Counted from the first letter of the stretch, positions 26,607 through 35,520 are shown. The stretch: DNA of 55,208 bases from JADJNW01 sp964517145 (GCA_964517145.1 CAZFBN010000018.1:1-55208); one strand, 5' to 3'. Made by a program: numbers and translations. The notes: generated from the letters alone by a model not told the origin.

Positions 26607-27479
26607 TTATATAAATTTCCTCAAAATCTGCCGCACCGACTGCACGTACCCGCCGCCAAATAAATTGACATGCACCAGTAAATAATACAATTGATAGATT
26701 TCCATGCGCGCTTCCCAGCCAGGGAGTAGGGGATAGGCATAGCGGTAAGCTTGATAAAAACTTTCGTCAAAACCGCCAAAAAGCAGCGACATTGCCAAAT
26801 CCATTTCTCGCGAAGCATAGCAAACGGCAGGATCAATCAGCACAGGCGCGCCGTTTTCATCCGTCAGGAAATTGCCATTCCACAAGTCCCCGTGTATCAA
26901 AGCGGATGCTTCTTGGGGTATAATATTGATTAATTTTTTATATAAAATTTCAAAGTTTTGTAAGTCGTTGCTGTTTAAGCGATTTGAAGAGGCGGCTAAT
27001 GCAATTTGCGGAGTCAAACGTTGTTGAATGTAAAATTCTACCCAGTTATGATAAATGTTGTTATATTGTGGTAAGCTACCGATGAAATTATCAAAATCCA
27101 AGCCAATATAAGATGCACAAGTACGGTGTAACGCCGCTAACCCTTCGCCAAGGCGCTGCCAAAAGTCGGGGCGACGGTAACCAGTTTCAATGTATTCCAG
27201 CAGCAAAAATCCAGAACCCTCGTCTTCCGATTGGCTAAAGCCAATGACTTGCGGAATGCGAAGGGTGTGCGTTTGAGCGAGTAAATTCAAGCCTTTTGCT
27301 TCGGCGGCGAACATTTGCTGGGCCTGCGCAGCGGAATTCATTTTCAGAAAAAAGCTTCCAGCAGCAGTTTCCAATTGCCGCGCTTCGTTGATATCCCCAC
27401 CGCTGATGCGAAAAGCAGCTTGAATAGAAGTGCCCAAAAGCGTTTCGCAGCGTGCGCGTACACTGTCGGGCAAAGACAT
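26607..27479 (-). CDS. Fructosamine-3-kinase-family protein
   Basis: 290 residues. An APH-like kinase fold with the catalytic HGDLWNGN (about residue 190) and a second metal-binding DPAVCYASREMDLAMSLLFGGF. The N-terminal RISGGDINEARQLETAAGSFFLKMN has the ATP-binding lysine. Family members phosphorylate ketosamines such as fructosamine, starting protein deglycation. The ATG overlaps the preceding response-regulator stop by 1 nt (TAATG), so the two are translationally coupled. Confidence 0.9.
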   Translation of the reverse strand: MSLPDSVRARCETLLGTSIQAAFRISGGDINEARQLETAAGSFFLKMNSAAQAQQMFAAEAKGLNLLAQTHTLRIPQVIGFSQSEDEGSGFLLLEYIETGYRRPDFWQRLGEGLAALHRTCASYIGLDFDNFIGSLPQYNNIYHNWVEFYIQQRLTPQIALAASSNRLNSNDLQNFEILYKKLINIIPQEASALIHGDLWNGNFLTDENGAPVLIDPAVCYASREMDLAMSLLFGGFDESFYQAYRYAYPLLPGWEARMEIYQLYYLLVHVNLFGGGYVQSVRQILRKFI

Positions 27480-28228
27480 TACAAACGATTTTTATTAATC
27501 ATTTCCAGCAGTTCATCGCGATAATTTTTACCAACAGGTAAATGTTTTGCCTGCCCTTTTTCCAGCACTTCTACCATATTGCCAACGATGGCGCTGATTT
27601 TACCAATATTTACAATGTAAGAACGGTGAATGCGCTTGAACATGCCTATGGGGAGCTTGTCTTCCAGACTTTTCATGGTTTGCAGCGTGATAACGCGCGT
27701 ATTTTCCAAACGGATGATAACATAATCTTTTAAGCCCTCGATGTAAATAATTTCGTCAAAATTAACTTTGACCAATTTTTTATCCGCTTTCACAAAAATA
27801 TAATCCGGACCTTCTTCCTCTGCAGGCGCGTGGGAGGTGTACACGGCTGCAAGAGGCGCTTCCTTGCGTTGCAATTCGATTTGATCCACCGCTTTGTTGA
27901 CCGCTTTCATAAAACGTTCGAGCGAAATAGGCTTGAGCAAGTAATCGAGCGCATTCAACTCAAAACCTTCAATTGCGTAATTTGAATAGGCAGTCGTAAA
28001 GATTACCAATGGCGGTTTGGACAGTGTTTTCAAGAAATCAATACCGGTGAGCTGCGGCATTTGTATATCAAGAAACATCAGATCAATCTGATTCTGTTTC
28101 AGCGCTTCATTGGCTTCAAAAGCGTTATTGCATTTTCTGACCAGATTTAACTCAGGCACTTTCTCAATGTATGTTTCCAAAACGTCCTGAGCCAATGGCT
28201 CGTCGTCAACAATGATTACGTTAACCAT
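27479..28228 (-). CDS. LytTR-family response regulator
   Basis: 249 residues. The receiver domain (1-120) has acidic pocket residues in VDDEPL, phosphoacceptor D in FLDIQMP, T in FTTAYS and K in LLKPIS. The LytTR DNA-binding domain follows (about 150-245; IIYIEGLKDYVIIRLENTRVITLQTMKSLEDKLP). It should pair with the LytS-type kinase gene upstream. A hairpin terminator and a promoter box lie between kinase and regulator, so the regulator can be expressed alone. It is coupled to the kinase-like gene downstream (TAATG). Confidence 0.93.
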   Translation of the reverse strand: MVNVIIVDDEPLAQDVLETYIEKVPELNLVRKCNNAFEANEALKQNQIDLMFLDIQMPQLTGIDFLKTLSKPPLVIFTTAYSNYAIEGFELNALDYLLKPISLERFMKAVNKAVDQIELQRKEAPLAAVYTSHAPAEEEGPDYIFVKADKKLVKVNFDEIIYIEGLKDYVIIRLENTRVITLQTMKSLEDKLPIGMFKRIHRSYIVNIGKISAIVGNMVEVLEKGQAKHLPVGKNYRDELLEMINKNRL

Positions 28229-28285
28229 AGTAGAAGATTTGAGTAAAGTTGGTTAAATTTTTTGAAAAAAAAGCGTTTACACCTC

Positions 28286-28293
28286 CAAATTTA
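28286..28293 (-). promoter_or_regulatory. Promoter -7 box for the LytTR regulator
   Basis: TAAATTTG on the reverse strand matches TAnnTTTG and would start transcription near 28279, giving a leader of about 50 nt. No clear -33 at ideal spacing. Confidence 0.4.
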
Positions 28294-28351
28294 TCAACAA
28301 GATGTTACAATACGCTGCAAAATAGTCGCTTATAAAAATTTGGTGATAAGA

Positions 28352-28371
28352 AAAGGCATTTTTTTGCCTTT
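28352..28371 (-). terminator. Intrinsic terminator between kinase and regulator genes
   Basis: Reading leftward: AAAGGCA (28371-28365), six A, TGCCTTT (28358-28352), then TCTTAT. It begins 10 nt after the kinase stop codon at 28381. Confidence 0.6.
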
Positions 28372-28380
28372 CTGTTGCAA

Positions 28381-29487
28381 TTATTTTCCACCGACCAAAT
28401 CTAAGCATAAAGTGACAGCATAGGTATGCGGGGTGTCATCTATTTTTAAAGAATAATGTCCGGGATACAAAATGTCCAGTCGGCGTCGCACATTCACCAA
28501 GCCAATGCCTCCGCTGCGCCGGTGCTCCTGCAGGGGCAAGGCCTCCCCTTTGCTGTTTTTACAAATAAATTCTATTCGTTGTTCGTTGACAATAAGGTGT
28601 ATGTGTACAAATGCTTCAGCAATATTGTTGTGCAAACCGTGCTTAAAACTATTCTCAATAAAGGGAATAAACATCAGGGGCGCTATTTTCTGATCGCTGA
28701 TGTACCCACTGACTTCAAACTGAATGTCCACATTTTGCCCTTGGCGCAGTTTTTCCAAATCCAGATAGTTGCGGATGTAATGCACTTCATTGCTCAGCGG
28801 CACTTGTTTTTCATTGCATTCGTAGAGCATGTAGCGCATCATTTCTGAAAGTTTTATCACAATTTCCGGGGCTTTTTCTGATTTTTTCAAAGTCAACGCA
28901 TACAAACTATTCAACGTATTGAATAAAAAATGCGGATTAATTTGCGATTTTAAAAAACGCAATTCGGTTTGCATTGTGCGGGTTTCCAGCTCTTGTTTTT
29001 CGCGTACCGAGCGCACCCAATCCGTAATAATTTTGACAACGGAAGACCCCGCTCCAAATAAAAACATGAATACAAAATACCAGTTTTGATTGCGAATCAG
29101 ACTTGCTTGCGCTATTGGTTGAGTTTCAAATTTAAAGTAAAACACAATCATTTTCAAAGGCGTAAGTAAAATGGTTGCTATCAAGAGCAGACCGCAGTAA
29201 GTCAGAAATTTATTTTTTGATAAATAATGAGGCACCAAATATGCTGTGTTGAAATAAACAATCACCGCATAAAAACATACATTCACAACTTCGTTGGTCA
29301 AGGTAAAAAAGAAACTCTGGTCGTTGCTGCGGCTCTCCCATTCAATGGTGGTGAGCAATAACAACAAGCCTATCCAAAATAGCGAATGATACACCTCCCG
29401 TTTTGTAAAAAAGTGAATCAGCCTCGCTCGCCAACGATTATTCAGCAGCGCATCTGGGTTGTTTCCTATGGTGGTCAATGGCATCAT
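28381..29487 (-). CDS. LytS-type sensor histidine kinase
   Basis: 368 residues from ATG 29487 (or 29484); the longer frame to 29571 starts with TTG, and its extra residues precede the first natural Met pair. Four hydrophobic segments occupy about residues 30-170. The catalytic part has LKSQINPHFLFNTLNSLYALTLKKSEKA with the phosphoacceptor His, an N-box FIENSFKHGLHN and a G-box SGGIGLVNVRRRLDILYPG. No periplasmic sensor domain is visible, so the signal is probably sensed in the membrane. Partner: the LytTR regulator. Confidence 0.9.
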   Translation of the reverse strand: MMPLTTIGNNPDALLNNRWRARLIHFFTKREVYHSLFWIGLLLLLTTIEWESRSNDQSFFFTLTNEVVNVCFYAVIVYFNTAYLVPHYLSKNKFLTYCGLLLIATILLTPLKMIVFYFKFETQPIAQASLIRNQNWYFVFMFLFGAGSSVVKIITDWVRSVREKQELETRTMQTELRFLKSQINPHFLFNTLNSLYALTLKKSEKAPEIVIKLSEMMRYMLYECNEKQVPLSNEVHYIRNYLDLEKLRQGQNVDIQFEVSGYISDQKIAPLMFIPFIENSFKHGLHNNIAEAFVHIHLIVNEQRIEFICKNSKGEALPLQEHRRSGGIGLVNVRRRLDILYPGHYSLKIDDTPHTYAVTLCLDLVGGK

Positions 29488-29599
29488 CTTAATGGCAAAA
29501 CAAGCTTTTTGTGCGTCAAAATAATAATAAATTCGATAAATGCCTTTATCTGATGGAACTATTGCAAACAAGGGTTAGTTCTCTTCATTTTAAAGATGA

Positions 29600-29626
29600 C
29601 AAAAGTAGAAATTTTGCGTACTTTTG
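29600..29626. promoter_or_regulatory. Two opposed promoter -7 boxes (kinase and queD)
   Basis: Reverse-strand TACTTTTG at 29607-29600 faces the kinase gene, and forward TACTTTTG at 29619-29626 faces queD. They lie 11 nt apart, so the two transcripts start within about 40 nt. -33 elements are unclear. Confidence 0.45.
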
Positions 29627-29702
29627 CGCCCAATTTCGGATAGCGCTTAGTAGTCGAAATGACCTGATTGTTGCCATTGGTTTCCGATTTCAATGATGAA
29701 TT

Positions 29703-30116
29703 ATGGTTTATTTAACAAGAAGAGAAACGTTCAATGCTGCGCACAAACTCTGGGTGGACGCCTGGAGCGAAGAGGAGAATTTGAGTTCTTTTGGTAAATG
29801 CGCCAATAAAAATTGGCATGGGCATAATTATCAATTGTTTGTAACGGTAAAAGGCAAGCCTGACCCTGTCACTGGCTTTGTAATGGATGTAAAAGAATTG
29901 AGTCTATTGATTAAAAAAGTAATAAAAGATCAGGTAGATCATAGCAATCTTAATCTGGACGTTGCTTTTATTCCAAAAGGCATGCAGCCAACCACGGAAA
30001 ATCTAGCGATTTTATTCTGGCAACAACTCGAACCTCACCTGAAAGGTTGTCAATTGCATTGTATAAAATTGTGGGAAACGGAAAATATTTATGTGGAATA
30101 TTATGGAGAAGGGTAA
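29703..30116 (+). CDS. queD: 6-pyruvoyl-tetrahydropterin synthase / QueD-family protein
   Basis: 137 residues, normal for the family. Zinc-binding His are seen in FNAAHKL (H15) and NWHGHNY; catalytic Cys in GKCANKNWHGH; the VDHSNLN motif and C-terminal ETENIYVEYYG are conserved. It makes 6-carboxy-tetrahydropterin (for queuosine) or 6-pyruvoyl-tetrahydropterin from dihydroneopterin triphosphate. It precedes folE by 113 nt on the same strand, which supplies the substrate. Confidence 0.9.
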   Translation: MVYLTRRETFNAAHKLWVDAWSEEENLSSFGKCANKNWHGHNYQLFVTVKGKPDPVTGFVMDVKELSLLIKKVIKDQVDHSNLNLDVAFIPKGMQPTTENLAILFWQQLEPHLKGCQLHCIKLWETENIYVEYYGEG

Positions 30117-30229
30117 ATGAAAGTTCAAATGTGGGGTGTGAAAGTTGAAATAGAGGATGTAAAATCTGGCTTTTTTAATAAAATTAAACTCAATTCTTTT
30201 CAAGCTGTTGTTCTTTCAAAACATTTCCG

Positions 30230-30826
30230 ATGGCAAGTGTAACAACTGAAACGAAGGAAAATGAGGCGTTGGCGCAACTTACCAATCACTTCGATCATAT
30301 ATTGAAAAACATTGGTGAAGACCCGCAGCGTGAAGGTTTGCTCAAAACACCCGAGCGCGCTGCCAAAGCCATGCAATTTCTGACTCAAGGCTATACACAA
30401 GATGCAGATGCCATTCTTCGTTCCGCCATGTTTCAGGAGGAATACAGTGAAATGGTCATTGTAAAAGACATTGAATTGTACTCGATGTGTGAGCATCATA
30501 TTCTGCCATTTTTTGGCAAAGCGCACGTAGCGTATATCCCAAATGGGTATATTGTGGGCTTGAGTAAGATTCCACGCGTCATTGACGTATTTGCGCGGCG
30601 TTTGCAGGTGCAAGAGCGATTGACACACGAAATTTTACATTGTATTCAAAATACGTTGAATCCACTCGGCGTGGCTGTGGTCATTGAGGCGCAGCACATG
30701 TGCATGATGATGCGAGGTGTGCAGAAACAAAACTCTTTAACGACCACCTCTGCATTTACAGGCGCCTTTCAACGTGTGGAAACTCGAAGCGAATTTTTAA
30801 CATTGATCGGACATAAATTGCATTAG
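30230..30826 (+). CDS. folE: GTP cyclohydrolase I (FolE)
   Basis: 198 residues. It converts GTP to dihydroneopterin triphosphate. Motifs: GLLKTPERAAKAMQF, SMCEHHILPFFGKAHVAY (zinc Cys and His), LSKIPRVIDVFARRLQVQERLT, and VVIEAQHMCMMMRGVQKQNS with the third zinc ligand. All are intact. It follows queD, consistent with a pterin or queuosine pathway. The next gene, fabD, lies beyond a repeat-rich hairpin region. Confidence 0.95.
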   Translation: MASVTTETKENEALAQLTNHFDHILKNIGEDPQREGLLKTPERAAKAMQFLTQGYTQDADAILRSAMFQEEYSEMVIVKDIELYSMCEHHILPFFGKAHVAYIPNGYIVGLSKIPRVIDVFARRLQVQERLTHEILHCIQNTLNPLGVAVVIEAQHMCMMMRGVQKQNSLTTTSAFTGAFQRVETRSEFLTLIGHKLH

Positions 30827-30835
30827 AGGGGTTTA

Positions 30836-30945
30836 TAGGTTGAAAGGTTGAAAGGTTGAAAAGTTGATTGCATATCAACCTATCAAGTTTTCAACCTTTA
30901 AACCCTTCAACAAAAAAAACATCAACCTTATTAACTTTTCAACTT
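30836..30945. repeat. GGTTGAAA heptad repeats with large fold-back
   Basis: Several GGTTGAAA-type units on the left (30836-30866) and CAACCT/TTTCAACC units on the right (30875-30945), including GGGTTTATAGGTTGAAA against TTTTCAACCTTTAAACCC. This lies between folE and fabD. Similar units occur at 37605-37655. Confidence 0.65.
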
Positions 30946-30949
30946 TACA

Positions 30950-31831
30950 ATGAAAGCATACATTTTTCCGGGGCAGGGCTCCCAATTTGAAGGCATGGGC
31001 AAAGACCTCTACGATAGCTCCGAACTAGCGAAAAACCTGTTTGAACAAGCCAATGAAATCCTTGGTTTCCGAATTACAGACATCATGTTTGTGGGCACGA
31101 TGGAAGATTTGAAACAAACAAAAGTAACGCAACCCGCGGTTTTCCTGCATTCCATCATCACAGCCAAAATGGCAGGGGATGCCTTCCAGCCTGATGCCGT
31201 AGCCGGGCACTCGCTGGGTGAATTTTCGGCGTTGGTAGCTGCCAATGCGCTGAGCTTTGAAGATGGATTGCAATTGGTTTACCAACGAGCATTGGCTATG
31301 CAGGAAGCTTGTGAAATGGAACCCAGTACCATGGCGGCTATCCTTGGGTTGGAAGATGAAGTGGTGGAAAAAATTACGAGCGAAATTACCGATGAAATTG
31401 TAATTCCTGCCAATTATAATTGTCCGGGGCAACTTGTCATTTCCGGCTCGGTGAAAGGTATTGAAAAAGCAGTGGAAAAATTGACTGCAGCAGGGGCAAA
31501 ACGTGCAATTGTACTGGAAGTAGGCGGCGCTTTTCATTCGCCCCTGATGCAGCCAGCACAGGATAAATTGCAAAAAGCCATTGAAAATACGCCGATCAGT
31601 GCGCCAATCTGCGCTATCTATCAGAATGTCAATGCTTTACCAGAGCGTGATCCTGCAAAAATCAAGCAAAATCTGATTGCGCAATTAACAGCTCCAGTGC
31701 GTTGGACGCAAACCGTTGAAAATATGCTGAAAGATGGCATAACTGAATTTATTGAAGTGGGCGGAACAGGTAAAGTGTTACAAAGCTTAGTAAAAAAAGT
31801 AGATCGGAATGCTGCAACATCAGCATTGTAG
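30950..31831 (+). CDS. fabD: Malonyl-CoA:ACP transacylase FabD
   Basis: 293 residues. FPGQGSQFEGMG is at the start, and the nucleophile elbow GHSLGEFSAL (Ser near residue 84) follows. The catalytic His is in FHSPLMQPA and the C-terminal segment FIEVGGTGKVLQSLVKKV is typical. The enzyme loads malonyl onto ACP for fatty acid synthesis. The arrangement is a single gene; no other fab genes are here. Confidence 0.94.
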   Translation: MKAYIFPGQGSQFEGMGKDLYDSSELAKNLFEQANEILGFRITDIMFVGTMEDLKQTKVTQPAVFLHSIITAKMAGDAFQPDAVAGHSLGEFSALVAANALSFEDGLQLVYQRALAMQEACEMEPSTMAAILGLEDEVVEKITSEITDEIVIPANYNCPGQLVISGSVKGIEKAVEKLTAAGAKRAIVLEVGGAFHSPLMQPAQDKLQKAIENTPISAPICAIYQNVNALPERDPAKIKQNLIAQLTAPVRWTQTVENMLKDGITEFIEVGGTGKVLQSLVKKVDRNAATSAL

Positions 31832-31860
31832 CATGACATGAATAAGGCAAAATTATTAAA

Positions 31861-31905
31861 AATGAATAATGAAGAAGTTAATGATTCATTCCTTCATTAT
31901 TCATT
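31861..31905. terminator. Hairpin of AATGAATAATGAAG arms
   Basis: AATGAATAATGAAG (31861-31874) and CTTCATTATTCATT (31892-31905) form a perfect 14-bp stem, followed by a T-rich stretch (TTTCATTTTTTAATT). It sits between converging fabD and the beta-barrel gene, so it may terminate both. Confidence 0.6.
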
Positions 31906-31919
31906 CTTTCATTTTTTAA

Positions 31920-32546
31920 TTAAAATAAAAATCCAACGGAGAACGTCCAGCGCGATGGACGGTCATCGAAGTTAAACTGCTGATTGCCAAAGCGAATGTG
32001 ATCGCCGAATTTATTGAAGCTGCCTTCATAACGCACATCAAGCATCAAGCTCCAAAGATCAAGACCAACACCACCTAACCAGCTGAGTGTCATGCTTTTA
32101 AATTTTTCATCATAATTGTCAAAATCAGTCAGTTCAGAGGAATTGTTAATGAAAATATGTCCCTCCGGACCTGCCATCAATCGCAGTGGACCAAATTTAT
32201 ACCCTAACAATACTGGAATGTCCAGGTATTGAAATTTTTCTTCTTTGATTTGACCGATGATATTATTGGTAAAATCATCCACTTTGTAATCCACGCTGTT
32301 GGAATTGAATAATACTTCGGGTTGCAATAAAAATTGACCGATCTGAGCCCGAATCACCAAACCGCCGTGAATACCAAAATTGACCTCATCCAAAGCAACA
32401 TCCAAATCGTCACCAACCTGAATATCGCTGGCGTCAATGCTGGTGCTGCTGCCTCCTACTTTCAATCCGAGTTTTAATTGACTGAAGGCGGGGACTGCAA
32501 AAAATAAGCAAAGGGCTAACAATAAAAGCGCGTTTTTCCGTAACAT
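31920..32546 (-). CDS. PorT-family outer membrane beta-barrel protein
   Basis: 208 residues. Residues 1-22 are a signal peptide (ending AFSQ). The mature part is alternating beta-strand sequence with turns (LKLGLKVGGSSTS, GIHGGLVIRAQIGQFLLQPEVLFNS) and a final WTFSVGFLF, aromatic C-terminus as needed for BAM insertion. It resembles the 'outer membrane protein beta-barrel' (PorT) family, role unknown. The start at 32546 gives a clean signal sequence. Confidence 0.83.
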   Translation of the reverse strand: MLRKNALLLLALCLFFAVPAFSQLKLGLKVGGSSTSIDASDIQVGDDLDVALDEVNFGIHGGLVIRAQIGQFLLQPEVLFNSNSVDYKVDDFTNNIIGQIKEEKFQYLDIPVLLGYKFGPLRLMAGPEGHIFINNSSELTDFDNYDEKFKSMTLSWLGGVGLDLWSLMLDVRYEGSFNKFGDHIRFGNQQFNFDDRPSRWTFSVGFLF

Positions 32547-33016
32547 AGTTTTGAGTGTTTAAATGTTTAAGAATGCAGATTGTTATGTAAAAGGTTCAAA
32601 ATCAAGGGGTACTATTTTTGTGCTAAACTTTTCTATCGCAGAATAGAACGTTATTAAGATGCTCAGGTTACATGGCTACCTAAGAAAAAAAAATTTATTA
32701 ACACAAATTTAACGACTAAAAGTAGGAAAAGCAGCCTTTATTTTTGTCCGTCAAGAACGGCTTGATAAACGAAGTAGATTATTTTAAAATTGAATATATT
32801 AGAAAGATATACTTGAAGTGACCATTGACATTTAAGCTGGTAAATATTTCTAATTTTTATTATGAAAAATAAAATACCCTTACTCTTGACTGCCTGGCAA
32901 GCAAGAACAACTACAAAAAATCACCTGGATTTTGCTATTAGTACAGCTAAAACCTTCTGCACGGCATCAACCACCGTTCATAACTGACTTATTTAACCTC
33001 AAGTTTCAATGTTAAT
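32547..33016. other. Gene-poor region before a small basic ORF
   Basis: 470 bp. I see no convincing gene. A 41-codon frame at 32862-32987 with ATG start is possible but has no supporting motif. TTCTAT/ATAGAA (around 32629-32645) and AGGT/ACCT short hairpins are present. Confidence 0.5.
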
Positions 33017-33250
33017 TCAGCTTTTAGCTGCAGCGAGTGTCATTTCATAGTGCTTGATGAGCTTAGCCTGGTGTTCCGCGATTTTATTCAGCACTCTTAG
33101 CTCTTCATACATGGTTGCTTGTTCTTCGCGGGCGTTTTGCACATAAGGCAAGGCTTTTTTCTTTCGGTTAATTTCTAAGATTTTTTGAATCGTTTGATTT
33201 AGGGTGATTCGTGCTCTCAAGAGCCTCCTCTTCATTGATCTGGTTATCAT
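33017..33250 (-). CDS. Small basic, likely coiled-coil hypothetical protein
   Basis: 77 residues, rich in Arg/Lys in the first 30 residues (MKRRLLRARI) and forming a heptad-like helix afterwards (EEQATMYEELRVLNKIAEHQAKLIKHYEMTL). The start could be ATG 33250 or ATG 33235. I do not recognise a family. A coding function is plausible but unsupported by neighbours. Confidence 0.45.
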   Translation of the reverse strand: MITRSMKRRLLRARITLNQTIQKILEINRKKKALPYVQNAREEQATMYEELRVLNKIAEHQAKLIKHYEMTLAAAKS

Positions 33251-33630
33251 ACCCTTTTAATTTGGTTAGGGAAAGTAGTATGCCAAAAAAACAATACGAA
33301 TGTACACACTTTATACAACAAGGTGTACTACTCGGTTCGAATTTTTGTCTAAAAAAATGATAAATTATCAACTACAATCTTTAAAAAAGAACTTTTTGCA
33401 AAATATAATTTTCCCAATCTTATAAAACAGGCTTTTCTACAATAGAAAAACCTGCCACTTGCAAAAAACGAACAGGTGACAGGTTTGTTGAATTTAGATG
33501 CTTTTTTAACACACGAAAATTATGATAGCAAACAGAACAATCGTAATCAGGCTATTTCAGGTTGCAATGCTTTACACTTGGCAAGCGCGCAAGACTCTAA
33601 ATCCAAGCCTCTACATGACATGTAATTCTC
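33251..33630. other. Gene-free region with a terminator
   Basis: 380 bp. Contains the inverted-repeat terminator at 33448-33486; otherwise no gene, apart from a poor reverse-strand frame that overlaps the small ORF. Confidence 0.6.
33448..33486 (-). terminator. Intrinsic terminator downstream of the reductase gene
   Basis: Arms AAACCTGCCACTTG (33448-33461) and CAGGTGACAGGTTT (33473-33486) pair 12 of 14 plus a wobble; leftward it is followed by TTTTTC. It lies about 145 nt after the stop of the 33631-34635 gene. Confidence 0.6.
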
Positions 33631-34635
33631 CTAAAATCCTTCTACGCCATTTACCGTAGTATATTTGAAACTCAATTTTTTTTCTGGATGAATGTATTTG
33701 AATGCCGACTGGCACATCAACGTCGCTTCGTGGAAGCCGCACAAAATGAGCTTTAGCTTACCGTCGTAGTGGTTGATGTCGCCCACCGCGTAAATGCCTG
33801 GCACATTGGTGCTATAATCGAATGTGTTGACTACAATGCCATCTTTATTCAATTCCAAGCCCCAGTCTTGCAAGGGTCCGAGTTTCGGTGCCATGCCAAA
33901 AAGGGGCACAAAATGATCCGTCTGAACAATAAATTCGCCCTGTTTATCATGCTGAATGACGACTTCATGTAGGCTTCCATTGCCGTGTAAACCAACTACT
34001 TGTGCTTCTGTAATTAATTTAATGCGTCCTTTTTCGCTCAGATCCATCACTTTTTCGACACTGTCAGGTGCGCCTCTAAAACCTGTGCGACGGTGCACCA
34101 AATAAACCTCATCCGCTACATCCGCAAGATAAATCGTCCAATCCAAGGCGCTGTCGCCCCCGCCTGCCAGCACCACGCGTTTTTTGCGATACATTTCGGG
34201 ATCTTTAATAAAATATTCTACGCCATGATCCTCAAAATGTTCGATGTTGTCAATCGGCGGTTTGCGCGGTTCAAAACTACCCAACCCAGCGGCGATGCAA
34301 ATCACAGGTGCGTTGATTTCGGTGCCACGATTGGTCGTGATTTTGAAGGAGTTATCTTCAAGGCGTTCTAGTTTTTCGGCGCGTTCGCCCAGCGTAAAGC
34401 CGGGTTTAAACGGTGCAATTTGTTCCATCAGATTTTTGATTAAATCCTCTGCTAAAACGGTCGGAAAACCAGGAATATCGTAAATGGGCTTTTTCGGATA
34501 GATTTCAGACAACTGCCCGCCCGGCTGCGGGAGCGCATCTACCAAGTGGCAATGTAATTTCAATAACCCTGCTTCAAACACTGTGAATAAGCCAACTGGA
34601 CCCGCGCCGATGATTAAAATATCTGTTTTTATCAT
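33631..34635 (-). CDS. TrxR-like ferredoxin/flavodoxin-NADP+ reductase
   Basis: 334 residues. FAD-binding GxGxxG (IIGAGPVGLFT) at the start, a Pro/Gln-rich active loop (ALPQPGGQLSEIYPKKPIYDIPG), NADPH-binding GGGDSALDWTIYL, and a C-terminal VPGIYAVGDINHYDGKLKL FAD segment. The CxxC of thioredoxin reductase is missing (GDSALD at that position), which places it with YumC-type reductases acting on ferredoxin or flavodoxin. It follows the cbb3 gene block in the same direction with a repeat/hairpin region between. Whether it is in the same transcript is unknown. Confidence 0.88.
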   Translation of the reverse strand: MIKTDILIIGAGPVGLFTVFEAGLLKLHCHLVDALPQPGGQLSEIYPKKPIYDIPGFPTVLAEDLIKNLMEQIAPFKPGFTLGERAEKLERLEDNSFKITTNRGTEINAPVICIAAGLGSFEPRKPPIDNIEHFEDHGVEYFIKDPEMYRKKRVVLAGGGDSALDWTIYLADVADEVYLVHRRTGFRGAPDSVEKVMDLSEKGRIKLITEAQVVGLHGNGSLHEVVIQHDKQGEFIVQTDHFVPLFGMAPKLGPLQDWGLELNKDGIVVNTFDYSTNVPGIYAVGDINHYDGKLKLILCGFHEATLMCQSAFKYIHPEKKLSFKYTTVNGVEGF

Positions 34636-34719
34636 TTTACTTCTGAAAGTTGAGAAAGTTTAGAAAGTGGAGGAGGTTGAGTAGGGTGCATTGCCTAAAC
34701 TTTTCAATCTACTCCCCTT

Positions 34720-34736
34720 CTAAACAGCTTGTTTAG
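34720..34736. promoter_or_regulatory. Small perfect inverted repeat upstream of the reductase gene
   Basis: CTAAACA, GCT, TGTTTAG. It is part of a wider fold-back in which GTTTAGAA (34649-34656) also matches TTCTAAAC (34718-34725). An operator or leader hairpin are both possible. Confidence 0.35.
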
Positions 34737-34813
34737 ATTCAATCAAAATAAACACAAAGGTATGTATTTTGGATGTACCAAAAGGTATGATTTTTTAGGT
34801 ATAAATGTTGATT

Positions 34814-35509
34814 TTAATGACACATCGGTACGTCGTCCATATTTTCCCAAAAGCGCATTTCCAAAGGAGCGGCAAATTGCATGCCTCGCCAGATAAAAAA
34901 CAGGGCAAATGCTGCCAAAAACACCGGAATCAACCGCCGAGCCCGACTGCGCCATTGAAGGGACACAAATTGCCCGGCAATCGCCGTTGACAGCATAAGT
35001 GGTATGGTTCCCAATCCAAACAAAGCCATGTAAAAAGCGCCATCTAAAATGCTTGGCATGGTCACTGCGCCTACAATTGCCATGTACACCAAGCCGCAGG
35101 GCAATAGCCCATTCAGCATGCCAATGAGAAATAAAGTACCTCGATTATTTTTTCTTAATAAAGTGCTCAATTGAATTTTTACCCAGTTATTTAGTTTTTG
35201 TAATAATGGAATCATCAACAAATGGCGTTCTAAATTAATCGAAAAAAGCGCGGCAATTAAAAGTAAAACGCCCAAACCAATTGAAAAATAAGCTTGTACA
35301 CCCGCTAAAAACAACCCTTTTCCCAGTAAACCGATCACTGTTCCTAAAAGCGCATACGTAAATACGCGTCCCAAATTATACAACAAAACATTTGACGCCG
35401 CCCGCCAGCGACTGCCATTTTGATACGGCAACGCCAGCGCAATAGGTCCACACATGCCCACGCAGTGCAAACTTCCCACCAAACCCATTGTGAAGGCTGT
35501 CCAAAACAT
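34814..35509 (-). CDS. TauE/SafE- or DsbD_2-like membrane protein of the cbb3 block
   Basis: 231 residues, six or so hydrophobic segments. Two Cys motifs lie in membrane positions (LHCVGMCGP near residue 15; GLLPCGLVY near 140), and the tail ends DDVPMCH, suggesting metal or redox handling. This family is annotated as sulfite exporter TauE/SafE or DsbD_2 and in Bacteroidota sits at the end of cbb3 oxidase clusters, probably aiding copper or heme delivery. It is 92 nt after the fixH gene, separated by GTTATT repeats. Transport of sulfite is unlikely. Confidence 0.8.
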   Translation of the reverse strand: MFWTAFTMGLVGSLHCVGMCGPIALALPYQNGSRWRAASNVLLYNLGRVFTYALLGTVIGLLGKGLFLAGVQAYFSIGLGVLLLIAALFSINLERHLLMIPLLQKLNNWVKIQLSTLLRKNNRGTLFLIGMLNGLLPCGLVYMAIVGAVTMPSILDGAFYMALFGLGTIPLMLSTAIAGQFVSLQWRSRARRLIPVFLAAFALFFIWRGMQFAAPLEMRFWENMDDVPMCH

Positions 35510-35520
35510 AGCGCATTATT

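Noticed and set aside
32862..32987. 41-codon ATG frame (starts MKNKIPLLLTAW)
   Set aside because: Plausible start but no family features, low complexity, no conserved neighbour; kept only as a note.
33168..33371. Reverse-strand 67-residue frame overlapping the small basic ORF
   Set aside because: Composition unlike protein, overlaps a better frame.
34814..35509. Sulfite export function
   Set aside because: Family name only; location in the cbb3 block and Cys motifs favour copper or redox handling.
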